Below the pieces are notes generated by a model. That model saw only the letters and a program-made list of their open reading frames with translations. It ran no database searches and was not told where the DNA came from. Source: Mnemiopsis leidyi (taxonomy: Eukaryota; Ctenophora; Tentaculata; Lobata; Bolinopsidae). From it: a stretch of 33,619 nucleotides of DNA. The position numbers were made by a program, and so were the translations under genes. Below, piece by piece: positions 30,901-33,619 of this stretch (the first letter of the stretch is position 1; each line of letters begins with the position of its first letter). Location of the stretch: NCBI GenBank assembly GCA_000226015.1, contig JH152895.1, positions 120,726-154,344 of the forward strand, written 5' to 3'.

Positions 30901-33427
30901 ACAGGCTTGCCTGCGATCACATGACTTCATCCTTACTTAAACAGAATCCTGCTATAACTGTTTTGACATCAGTATAGCGTATTCTAACCCCTGTATCTGC
31001 AGCTCATGTGATATAAAAGGCTTGTAATACTCAGCTATAATAAGACGCACTGTATTTAGTGAGGTATACAATAACGTACAAGTGCATTTCTGTATTTGTT
31101 ACGTTCCAGCGTGAGCTCCTCTCTAAGTACCAGTAATGACTTAGTACGAGGCACCGACTTTAGAAACGTCAATTTCGTTTCTCTCTGCAGGACCTGGGAA
31201 CGTAGAAAAAGTACTCGATATCTATTATATATCTATTATTTGAAGTTATAAAAGGAGTCTTAAAAACTTAGGGTATGGTTATTTAGAACATCACTTCTCT
31301 TTACTGGGGACTGGATATTGGTCGACCGTTGTCAGTCTAAAAGACGAAATACATTATCATGGGCCCTTATAAATTTGCATAAGAAATTATTTAGCTTTAA
31401 AGTTTAAAGCATACCTAGAATTATATCCCACTCATAGTATTTTGCACAATCAAACCAACGTTCGAGATTAACCTAAATCCATTTTAACATTTGATTACTA
31501 AACTTTTTACTTCTATTATTTTTTAACTTTGAAAATATCCTTTCCAATATATCCACCGAGATGGCCGCTGTTATCCACGTATTGGACAAATAATTTCTAC
31601 CCTCTCCAAATCTCGATACTTTCGCATTCCGCAATCAATTCCACTCTATTTTCATTTTCATTAATCCAAATTAGGGGGTGGGGGGGGGTAAGGCACTGAC
31701 CACGACACCCTGGAATTTTCCCATTGGTCAAGGTTTAAAAAGTTGATCATTTTACCCCCTGGCCCCACTTATTCCGCATTTTGTCTCTCTCAAGATTCTA
31801 ATATCCCCGAATTTTCTCTTCGAATCCTAATATTTCCGCACCTCTCAGACTACCAAGACAATTGAGCTGACGGGAGGTATCGATTACATTTACTACGCTG
31901 GAACTGGAACAGTCCTTCTTCGTAATCCTGAGTCCATCTCTCTTTACGACATCCAGCAGAAAATGTGAGTTTATCGCAATCAGTTTATCTCACTGAACTA
32001 AAAATTAACAATTTTCGATATTCAATTTTTCAATTTTGACCACTTGAAATCATGAGGGCTTTCAGATTTGTAAATTTTTATCCCCACAAAAATGCATTAT
32101 CAACATTCTTGAGAAGGTTGATGATGTATTAAATTTTACAAATCTAATCCCTTAACTGATACGGAGTCCTATTTAAGTATTTAGTACTGATACAGAACCC
32201 TGCCCAATTTTTTCAAATCTCACGTCACCTCGTATCATTACGTAAACACCTGGACGGACATTTTGGACTGAATTCATGCTAGGTATCAGGGGTTGGTTTC
32301 TGTTATTTATCTGCGATAAATTGCATTATATCCTAATCGTAAAAGTTCCCCGATTGGCTTTCCCAATCGCAAAGTCTTCTCTGATTGGTTTAAATGTGCT
32401 GATAAGAATTTAAGCTCTTTAGCAGCATTTCTATAGCAGAATCTCGTGGGTTGCCTGGAATCTAAAATTCCATTGTTGAAGCTCGATAAAATCTAGTGAC
32501 CCTCATTTTTGAAATCGTTCAAACAAAAATAGCAGGTTTTAACACAATATCATATTGAAATAGTGAAAAAGTGATAAAACATGTTTATCTGAAATCTGAA
32601 TTAACTCTGAAATTTCAGACAATTGCAATTCGCGTGTCAACGGATCGCTATCGAGTCAGCAAAATTTTCAATATAATAAAGCGCAATGTTTAAATTCAGA
32701 AATTTATGTAAATTCCATATTCCAACGTTTACTTATATTAACTTACTAGATGAGTAAAAACAAAACAATCTAATCTATCGCTAACTTCAGCACTGTTGCC
32801 TCGGTACGTATACCCAAAGTTGTCCGAGTGGTTTGGTCCAATGACATGTCCCACTTGGCTCTTCTCTGCAAACGAAGTAAGTTTAAACTTTAATTTTTTA
32901 CACTTTTAATGTTTTAAACTTTAATTTTTACACTTTTAATGTTTTAAACTTTGATTTTTTACACTTCTAATTGTTTTGTACCGTATTTAAGTTTTCACGT
33001 GACACAGTTTTGCCGTCTATTTTTCAACTTCTGAAATGTCGTCAAAACTCCAAAATAAACGTCTGATCTAATCCAACTCCGACTTGTTAAGACCATCCAC
33101 CTCCAGCCAATCTAAAGTAGCTGAAGTCCGATAATCTGATGTTCGTCTCAATTTGGACGGCTGATTTCTGTGTGACCCTCATAATACCTGTCACAATTCT
33201 TCACTTTACTGATAAAAACCTAAGGAGTCTAGTCTATTATTCTACTGTGCTCTTTTGCTGCTTCATTCGCAAAAATTGGTGTTCTGTTGGTGTGAACGTG
33301 TTCAAAATTTGGAAAACTTAAAAACGCATTCAAATTTCAGCTATTGCGATATGCAACAGAAAGCTGGAATTGAAAGCTACTATACATGAAAGTGTCAAGA
33401 TTAAGAGTGCTGCCTGGAATGAACAAG
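3879..33427 (+). CDS. COPA: Coatomer subunit alpha (COPA), N-terminal ~543 residues, 13 exons, 3' end outside window
   Basis: Alpha-COP is an outer-layer subunit of the COPI coat. It works with beta'-COP and epsilon-COP on Golgi-to-ER vesicles, and its first WD40 propeller binds the C-terminal dilysine signals of cargo. Exons: 3879-3918, 4238-4425, 4610-4767, 4986-5128, 5370-5510, 7422-7575, 7786-7886, 8082-8234, 8538-8699, 9403-9503, 31849-31964, 32791-32876, 33341-33427. All introns are GT-AG and all phases agree, giving 1630 nt without a stop. The product starts [14 protein letters not shown] and shows WD-type strand ends LWDYR, VWNY, IWNW, VWDI, LWRF and LWDL, plus the family signatures KLERERP and TAVWVARNR. 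Residues R11, K13, R55, D94 and D113 match, by my recollection of the yeast numbering, the known dilysine-binding set. The family is usually about 1,200 residues, so over half is missing to the right. Intron 10 is about 22.3 kb and hosts another gene. Confidence 0.97.
4238..4425 (+). CDS. COPA: COPA exon 2 (residues 14-76)
   Basis: Starts after attctag and ends in phase 0 at aag|gttcgt. It covers the first WD40 blade (VIQLWDYR) and most of the second ([22 protein letters not shown]). R55 is a predicted cargo-binding residue. Confidence 0.97.
4610..4767 (+). CDS. COPA: COPA exon 3 (residues 77-128 and part of 129)
   Basis: Encodes [11 protein letters not shown], then [13 protein letters not shown] and [14 protein letters not shown], which are WD40 blades two and three. 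D94 and D113, the acidic residues expected to contact the cargo lysines, lie here. The donor is ag|gtaggg. Confidence 0.97.
4986..5128 (+). CDS. COPA: COPA exon 4 (residues 129-176 and part of 177)
   Basis: Encodes [16 protein letters not shown] and [16 protein letters not shown], among the most conserved stretches of the family, then a basic linker. The acceptor is ccctcag. The donor gtaagt is followed within 16 bases by a 32-bp tandem array. Confidence 0.97.
5145..5240 (+). repeat. 32-bp tandem array at the 5' end of COPA intron 4 (3 units)
   Basis: Units start at 5145, 5177 and 5209 with AGGCTCGATTGTT; a partial fourth starts at 5241. The period is exactly 32 bp. The array begins 16 bases after the donor. 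Confidence 0.92.
5370..5510 (+). CDS. COPA: COPA exon 5 (residues 177-223 and part of 224)
   Basis: The acceptor is atttttcag. The downstream frame ([21 protein letters not shown]) and the phase together exclude an earlier acceptor at 5352, which would meet a stop. It ends agtg|gttagt, and the sequence across this junction is repeated many times in the following intron. Confidence 0.93.
5497..6360 (+). repeat. Degenerate array in COPA intron 5 repeating the exon 5 splice junction
   Basis: The junction text GTCAGTG|GTTAGTTCATG recurs in diverged form near 5573, 5612, 5682, 5717, 6119, 6153, 6224 and 6337, alternating with text such as CTTGATTTTTGTTTAACGTC. The array starts across the exon 5 boundary and is interrupted by the SINE. 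Confidence 0.8.
5846..6107 (+). mobile_element. tRNA-derived SINE, full length
   Basis: The head carries a polymerase III A box (TGGTGTAGTGG, 5853-5863) and B box (GGTTCGATTCC, 5897-5907) at tRNA spacing and resembles tRNA-Gly/Asp; the T-stem is mismatched, so it is not a working tRNA. A tail of about 170 bp ends in a poly(A)-rich run. It lies inside the intron 5 tandem array in the COPA direction. Target duplications are unclear because the flanks are repetitive. Confidence 0.82.
6361..7421 (+). other. Remainder of COPA intron 5
   Basis: No exon or repeat recognised. One E-box (TTCACGTGAA) lies at about 7130. The sequence ends at the exon 6 acceptor gatcag. Confidence 0.5.
7422..7575 (+). 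CDS. COPA: COPA exon 6 (residues 224-274 and part of 275)
   Basis: Encodes [11 protein letters not shown], then [15 protein letters not shown] and the blade SNSEDKSI. The [10 protein letters not shown] stretch is the region where human COPA-syndrome substitutions are known, and it is fully conserved here. Confidence 0.97.
7786..7886 (+). CDS. COPA: COPA exon 7 (residues 275-308 and part of 309)
   Basis: Encodes [16 protein letters not shown], then [16 protein letters not shown]. The donor gtccta is weak, but it is the only one that keeps phase and family alignment into exon 8. Confidence 0.94.
8082..8234 (+). CDS. COPA: COPA exon 8 (residues 309-359 and part of 360)
   Basis: Encodes [23 protein letters not shown]-like [10 protein letters not shown] and [10 protein letters not shown], the conserved end of the first propeller. 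The donor gtaagt leads directly into a 12-bp tandem repeat. Confidence 0.96.
8239..8280 (+). repeat. 12-bp tandem array at the COPA intron 8 donor
   Basis: GTTTGTCTGTCA is repeated three times plus a partial unit. The first unit overlaps the last bases of the gtaagt donor itself. It is followed by looser GT-rich sequence. Confidence 0.9.
8409..8504 (+). repeat. 16-bp tandem array in COPA intron 8 (6 units)
   Basis: GTACGACAGTACGTAA is repeated six times with an exact 16-bp period. Every unit carries the text of a strong donor (GTAAGT across the unit join) and an acceptor-like CGACAG, the same six bases that end this intron at 8537. Confidence 0.95.
8538..8699 (+). CDS. COPA: COPA exon 9 (residues 360-413 and part of 414)
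   Basis: Encodes [14 protein letters not shown] and TYYEVYQI, matching the family SYNPAEN segment. The middle is divergent and serine-rich. It ends gaag|gtttgt, a weak donor, followed by a large minisatellite. Confidence 0.9.
8707..9258 (+). repeat. 23-bp minisatellite filling most of COPA intron 9 (about 24 units)
   Basis: The unit is near TATCTAGTTAGGTGTGGAGA plus TAG. It starts 7 bases after the donor. Variants come in runs (GATGTGG three times in a row, then GGTATGG), the pattern expected of local unit duplication. Confidence 0.95.
9403..9503 (+). CDS. COPA: COPA exon 10 (residues 414-447)
   Basis: Encodes [20 protein letters not shown], close to the family [19 protein letters not shown]. 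It ends in phase 0 (cacgag|gtttgt). The next exon in frame lies 22.3 kb downstream. Confidence 0.94.
9505..9680 (+). repeat. 15/18-bp tandem array at the COPA intron 10 donor
   Basis: Units are AGTCACATGTTCAAT, some with an extra TAT. The end of exon 10 (AGTCAC) and the first intron bases (TTCAAT) look like a diverged first unit, so the array appears to have grown from the splice junction. Confidence 0.92.
9681..11378. other. AT-rich start of intron 10 and 3' flank of the nested gene
   Basis: Holds the likely 3' UTR of the nested gene on the minus strand. Near 9947-10010 there is a T/G/C-rich run with a donor-like GTAAGT but no exon. Just past the nested stop, an E-box TCACGTGA (11354-11361) and a perfect CRE TGACGTCA (11364-11371) lie side by side. 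Confidence 0.5.
10126..10508 (-). promoter_or_regulatory. Candidate poly(A) signals for the nested gene
   Basis: TTTATT at 10503-10508 and at 10126-10131 reads AATAAA on the minus strand, about 0.9 and 1.25 kb past the stop. Either could end the transcript. AT-rich sequence makes chance matches common. Confidence 0.3.
11379..11801 (-). CDS. Nested zinc-finger gene, last coding exon (three C-terminal motif copies, stop)
   Basis: The acceptor cactttcgtcag begins the exon at VPIHVKEAA. Motif copies are [24 protein letters not shown] (two residues shorter) and [14 protein letters not shown] Pro/Ser-rich spacer with LLTPPKSEQ lies between the second and third. It ends GIKLEGAEK and a stop at 11379-11381. 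Confidence 0.9.
   Translation of the reverse strand, partial: VPIHVKEAALTSFYQNNKGLFEGAVSSASAPYTITTPTTSVPSLLASPANIGLLTPPKSEQKFSPPTSNLSALYQKALLEQRGISTSGTAAATTDITSIYQNHRAMLDTVSLLSNLNSMNVSNGTSPDVDVGIKLEGAEK
11379..15007 (-). CDS. Nested two-finger C2H2 zinc-finger protein (546 aa), antisense in COPA intron 10
   Basis: A probable DNA-binding nuclear regulator. Nine coding exons in transcription order: 15007-14752, 14552-14436, 14303-14188, 13987-13856, 13644-13450, 13075-12937, 12750-12626, 12361-12224, 11801-11379. All introns are GT-AG and the phases join to 1641 nt including the stop. The fingers are C242-C245-H258-H263 and C284-C287-H300-H305, both C-x2-C-x12-H-x4-H with the same SNMNRH/TNMNRH helix core and a 20-residue linker. 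The rest is low-complexity Ser/Pro/Thr/Asn sequence. The C-terminal half has four copies of a short motif near LTxxYQNHKALLE (388-400, 416-428, 476-486, 502-514) and a SUMO-type IKLE site at 539-542. I cannot assign it to a named family. The ATG follows an acceptor by two bases, so a 5' UTR exon or trans-spliced leader is expected. Confidence 0.9.
12224..12361 (-). CDS. Nested zinc-finger gene, coding exon 8 (first C-terminal motif copy)
   Basis: Acceptor ctccccag, donor gtaaat. A Pro-rich start (VAPSPPPTS) is followed by the first copy of the repeated motif, [13 protein letters not shown], and then SVKKEQ. Confidence 0.88.
12626..12750 (-). CDS. Nested zinc-finger gene, coding exon 7
   Basis: Acceptor ctatttcag, donor gtaatt. 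Encodes [12 protein letters not shown] and ends [10 protein letters not shown]. Ser/Thr/Val-rich and probably disordered. Confidence 0.85.
12838..12936 (-). repeat. Tandem array at the donor after zinc-finger exon 6
   Basis: On the minus strand the donor gtaagt runs straight into repeats of GTTTGTTTGTTCATCTGTCC type, about 24 bp, three to four diverged units. The GTTTGTCTGTC flavour resembles the COPA intron 8 array. Confidence 0.88.
12937..13075 (-). CDS. Nested zinc-finger gene, coding exon 6 (second C2H2 finger)
   Basis: Encodes the finger [20 protein letters not shown], then [18 protein letters not shown]. It has a tandem array on each side: one just before its acceptor (13084-13161) and one just after its donor (12838-12936). 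Confidence 0.93.
13084..13161 (-). repeat. 20-bp tandem array just before the zinc-finger exon 6 acceptor
   Basis: On the minus strand CAGTATTTAACACAAATTC is repeated about four times. Each unit join creates a TTCCAG or TTTCAG acceptor-like site. The true acceptor CTGTCCAG follows directly. Confidence 0.9.
13450..13644 (-). CDS. Nested zinc-finger gene, coding exon 5 (first C2H2 finger)
   Basis: Acceptor cttgttcag, donor gtaaga. A Pro/Thr/Asp-rich lead-in precedes the finger [20 protein letters not shown] and its closing ISVTH. The spacing is C-x2-C-x12-H-x4-H. Confidence 0.93.
13856..13987 (-). CDS. Nested zinc-finger gene, coding exon 4
   Basis: Acceptor cattcacag, donor ccg|gtagtt. Encodes [17 protein letters not shown], then a polar stretch with PPEKKMC and NCCPTQP. 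The basic PEKKM cluster could contribute to nuclear import. Confidence 0.83.
14155..14202. promoter_or_regulatory. Palindromic double E-box plus CCAAT
   Basis: Two GTCACGTGAC sites flank CCATTGG, forming a 25-bp palindrome broken only at its centre. The second E-box (14173-14178) is 17 bases from CGATTGG (14196-14202). The CCAAT part lies inside nested-gene exon 3 and the E-boxes in the next intron. Confidence 0.55.
14188..14303 (-). CDS. Nested zinc-finger gene, coding exon 3
   Basis: Acceptor cctattatag. Encodes [17 protein letters not shown] and ends RPIVIQ at a gtactt donor. An ATG at 14334 in the preceding intron is open and in frame with this exon, so an alternative start is possible. 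Confidence 0.85.
14436..14552 (-). CDS. Nested zinc-finger gene, coding exon 2
   Basis: Acceptor ctttacag, donor gttagc. Encodes [15 protein letters not shown], then an Asn/Ser-rich stretch ending NSPTNS. Phases match both neighbours. Confidence 0.85.
14752..15007 (-). CDS. Nested zinc-finger gene, coding exon 1 (residues 1-85)
   Basis: Begins [14 protein letters not shown] and ends TVMENI plus one base at a gttcgt donor. The acceptor cag lies two bases before the ATG. No earlier coding exon was recognised, so the start is probable but not proved. Confidence 0.8.
15403..15432 (+). promoter_or_regulatory. CCAAT-N17-CACGTG composite site
   Basis: CCAATCA at 15403, then 17 bases, then CACGTG ending 15432 (TCACGTGAT context). 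A second CCAATCA follows at about 15443. Confidence 0.55.
17259..17452 (+). promoter_or_regulatory. Two CCAAT-E-box composite sites
   Basis: CCAATCA-N16-CACGTG at 17259-17287 and CCAATCA-N17-CACATG at 17423-17452, same orientation. Another CACGTGAC lies between them at about 17304. Confidence 0.55.
18051..18250 (+). repeat. 50-bp tandem array, four units
   Basis: Units start at 18051, 18101, 18151 and 18201 with an exact 50-bp period. Each carries CCCCAAAACAAAGCCAAATT-type text and ATGAACCAGTAGATGA. The copies differ at only a few positions, so the array is young. Confidence 0.95.
18597..18656. promoter_or_regulatory. CCAAT / E-box / CCAAT cluster
   Basis: CCCATTGGT (18597-18605), then GTCACGTGAC (core 18625-18630), then ATTGG ending 18656, 19 bases from the E-box. 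Confidence 0.5.
19385..19626. promoter_or_regulatory. Dense E-box / CRE / CCAAT cluster
   Basis: GACGTCACGTGG at 19391-19402 and TGACGTCACGTGG at 19408-19420 overlap a CRE-type core with an E-box. Downstream are CCCATTGGT at about 19558, CACGTG at 19578-19583 with TGATTGG 19 bases away (ends 19609), and another CACGTG near 19621. Confidence 0.55.
19627..21220. other. Intronic sequence, nothing coding recognised
   Basis: Two more CACGTG sites (near 19849 and 20272) and a short direct repeat ACCAGTCGAAAAA near 20873 and 20940. The open frames at 20052-20862 show no domain. Confidence 0.45.
21221..21300. promoter_or_regulatory. CCAAT / E-box cluster
   Basis: CCCATTGGT, then TGATTGG, then TCACGTGAC (core 21270-21275), then ATATTGG at 21294-21300, 18 bases from the E-box. 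The order matches the 18.6 kb cluster. Confidence 0.5.
21301..22862. other. Intronic sequence with simple repeats
   Basis: A roughly 25-bp unit TGGTGGAATACAGCT plus TTGTTGTTG occurs twice near 21848-21900, a run of ten G at 21912-21921, and GA-rich tracts at 22289-22318 and 22740-22778. The open frames around 22195-22815 are mostly products of the GA/CT tracts. Confidence 0.5.
22863..23142. promoter_or_regulatory. Cluster of E-box/CCAAT composites
   Basis: GCAATCA-N17-CATGTG at 22863-22892; CACGTG-N17-TTATTGG at 23040-23069; CACGTG-N17-TAATTGG at 23113-23142. A further CACGTG lies near 22968. The last two give CCAAT-N17-CACGTG on the minus strand. Confidence 0.55.
23143..24143. other. Intronic sequence, nothing coding recognised
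   Basis: One isolated TCACGTGAC near 23255 without a CCAAT box at the usual distance. The frame 23239-23487 has no domain. Confidence 0.45.
24144..24361. promoter_or_regulatory. Two E-box/CCAAT composites, one with overlapping CRE
   Basis: CCAATCA-N17-CACGTG at 24144-24173. TGACGTCACGTGG at 24326-24338 overlaps CACGTG-N17-TTATTGG at 24332-24361. An extra CACGTG lies near 24297. Confidence 0.55.
24362..25642. other. Intronic sequence, nothing recognised
   Basis: No domain-bearing frame, array or element was found. E-box density drops here compared with 14-24.4 kb. Confidence 0.4.
25643..25671 (+). promoter_or_regulatory. Weak composite, GCAAT-N16-CATGTG
   Basis: GCAATAA at 25643-25649, 16 bases, CATGTG ending 25671. 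Both halves differ by one base from the best sites, so it may be a decayed or chance copy. Confidence 0.3.
25712..25737. repeat. Perfect 12-bp inverted repeat with 2-base centre
   Basis: Arms GCGATGTTTAAC and GTTAAACATCGC are separated by GT. The 26-bp dyad could form a cruciform or be a dimeric protein site. No T-run or gene context suggests a terminator. Confidence 0.85.
25738..26963. other. Intronic sequence with one open frame of doubtful meaning
   Basis: The minus-strand frame 26295-25978 (105 codons) ends close to a strong donor-like CAG|GTAGGT at about 25984. It has no recognisable domain, and its phase does not join the nested gene's first coding exon; it could at most be a 5' UTR exon. 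Confidence 0.3.
26964..27297. mobile_element. hAT-type MITE, 334 bp, CGG-rich
   Basis: The left end CAGACTTGCACGCCGCCG and the reverse complement of the right end, CATACTTGCACGCCGCCG, agree at 17 of 18 bases. The element is flanked by a perfect 8-bp direct repeat CTTGGGCG (26956-26963 and 27298-27305). Ends starting CA and an 8-bp target duplication are typical of the hAT superfamily. The interior has several CGG/GCC runs and no transposase, so it is non-autonomous. Open frames here come from the GC-rich repeats. Confidence 0.88.
27306..28885. other. Intronic sequence, nothing recognised
   Basis: The 83-codon plus-strand frame 28144-28395 has no recognisable domain, and I saw no exon-like splice pair around it. 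CACGTG occurs near 27915 and 28451 without a matching CCAAT box. Confidence 0.4.
28886..28914 (-). promoter_or_regulatory. Composite CCAAT-N16-CATGTG
   Basis: CACATG at 28886-28891 and TCATTGG at 28908-28914. On the minus strand this is CCAATGA, 16 bases, CATGTGAC. It is the farthest clear member of the series. Confidence 0.45.
28915..31848. other. Distal part of COPA intron 10, nothing coding recognised
   Basis: Small open frames only. A G-rich run (31674-31688) is followed by CCCATTGGTCAAGG at about 31720. The intron ends with the pyrimidine-rich acceptor before exon 11. Confidence 0.45.
31849..31964 (+). CDS. COPA: COPA exon 11 (residues 448-485 and part of 486)
   Basis: The acceptor is cctctcag. 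Encodes [19 protein letters not shown] and SLYDIQQK, matching the family [25 protein letters not shown]. It resumes COPA after the giant intron in the expected phase. The donor is gtgagt. Confidence 0.95.
31965..32790 (+). other. COPA intron 11
   Basis: AT-rich, with gtgagt donor and cttcag acceptor. No repeat array, exon or element seen. Confidence 0.6.
32791..32876 (+). CDS. COPA: COPA exon 12 (residues 486-514 and part of 515)
   Basis: Encodes [15 protein letters not shown] then [13 protein letters not shown], matching family VKYVIWSADMSHVALLAK. The donor gtaagt is followed at once by a 30-bp tandem repeat. Confidence 0.95.
32881..32971 (+). repeat. 30-bp tandem array at the COPA intron 12 donor (3 units)
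   Basis: GTTTTAAACTTTAATTTTTA plus CACTTTTAAT is repeated three times with a 30-bp period. The first unit begins four bases after the start of the donor gtaagt. Confidence 0.9.
33341..33427 (+). CDS. COPA: COPA exon 13 (residues 515-543 and part of 544)
   Basis: Encodes [19 protein letters not shown] and KSAAWNEQG, matching family [25 protein letters not shown]. The donor gtacgt leads into CAGACA and CA repeats that run to the window edge. Confidence 0.94.
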
Positions 33428-33436
33428 GTACGTTTA

Positions 33437-33619
<183 letters not shown>

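Overview
This is nuclear DNA from an intron-rich animal. The frame-setting gene is the plus-strand gene for coatomer subunit alpha (COPA). I rebuilt it as 13 coding exons between 3879 and 33427, covering about the first 543 residues; the gene runs off the right edge. The taxon cannot be fixed from the sequence. A gene nested in an intron, and start codons lying 1-2 bases after a splice acceptor, would fit a ctenophore or another early-branching animal, but this is only an inference.

Layout. Positions 1-3870 are upstream of COPA. They hold a decayed non-LTR retrotransposon fragment (735-944, minus), a head-less copy of a tRNA-derived SINE (1081-1196, minus), and decayed coding-like sequence of unknown family (1834-3175, minus). 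COPA exons 1-10 lie at 3879-9503 and exons 11-13 at 31849-33427. Between them intron 10 is about 22.3 kb long. It contains, antisense, a complete nine-exon gene for a 546-residue protein with two C2H2 zinc fingers (15007 down to 11379). Upstream of that nested gene, from 14.1 to about 29 kb, I see no convincing exon but a marked concentration of CACGTG E-boxes and CCAAT boxes.

Three patterns stand out. (1) Seven of the 13 COPA introns, and one intron of the nested gene, carry a tandem array that begins within about 0-16 bases of the 5' splice site. In two cases the repeat unit includes the end of the exon. A further array, in the nested gene, sits at a 3' splice site and copies its acceptor. 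(2) At least 12 sites between 14.2 and 28.9 kb share one geometry, CCAAT then 16-19 bases (mostly 16-17) then CACRTG, always with CCAAT on the same side. This looks like a composite regulatory element around the nested transcription-factor gene. (3) The nested protein ends in four copies of a roughly 13-residue motif (consensus about LTxxYQNHKALLE) that I do not recognise.

Mobile DNA includes a full-length tRNA-derived SINE inserted in the intron 5 array (5846-6107) and a 334-bp hAT-type MITE with 18-bp inverted ends and a perfect 8-bp target duplication (26964-27297). COPA is a housekeeping trafficking gene. The nested gene looks like a DNA-binding regulator, so the two are probably linked by position and not by pathway.
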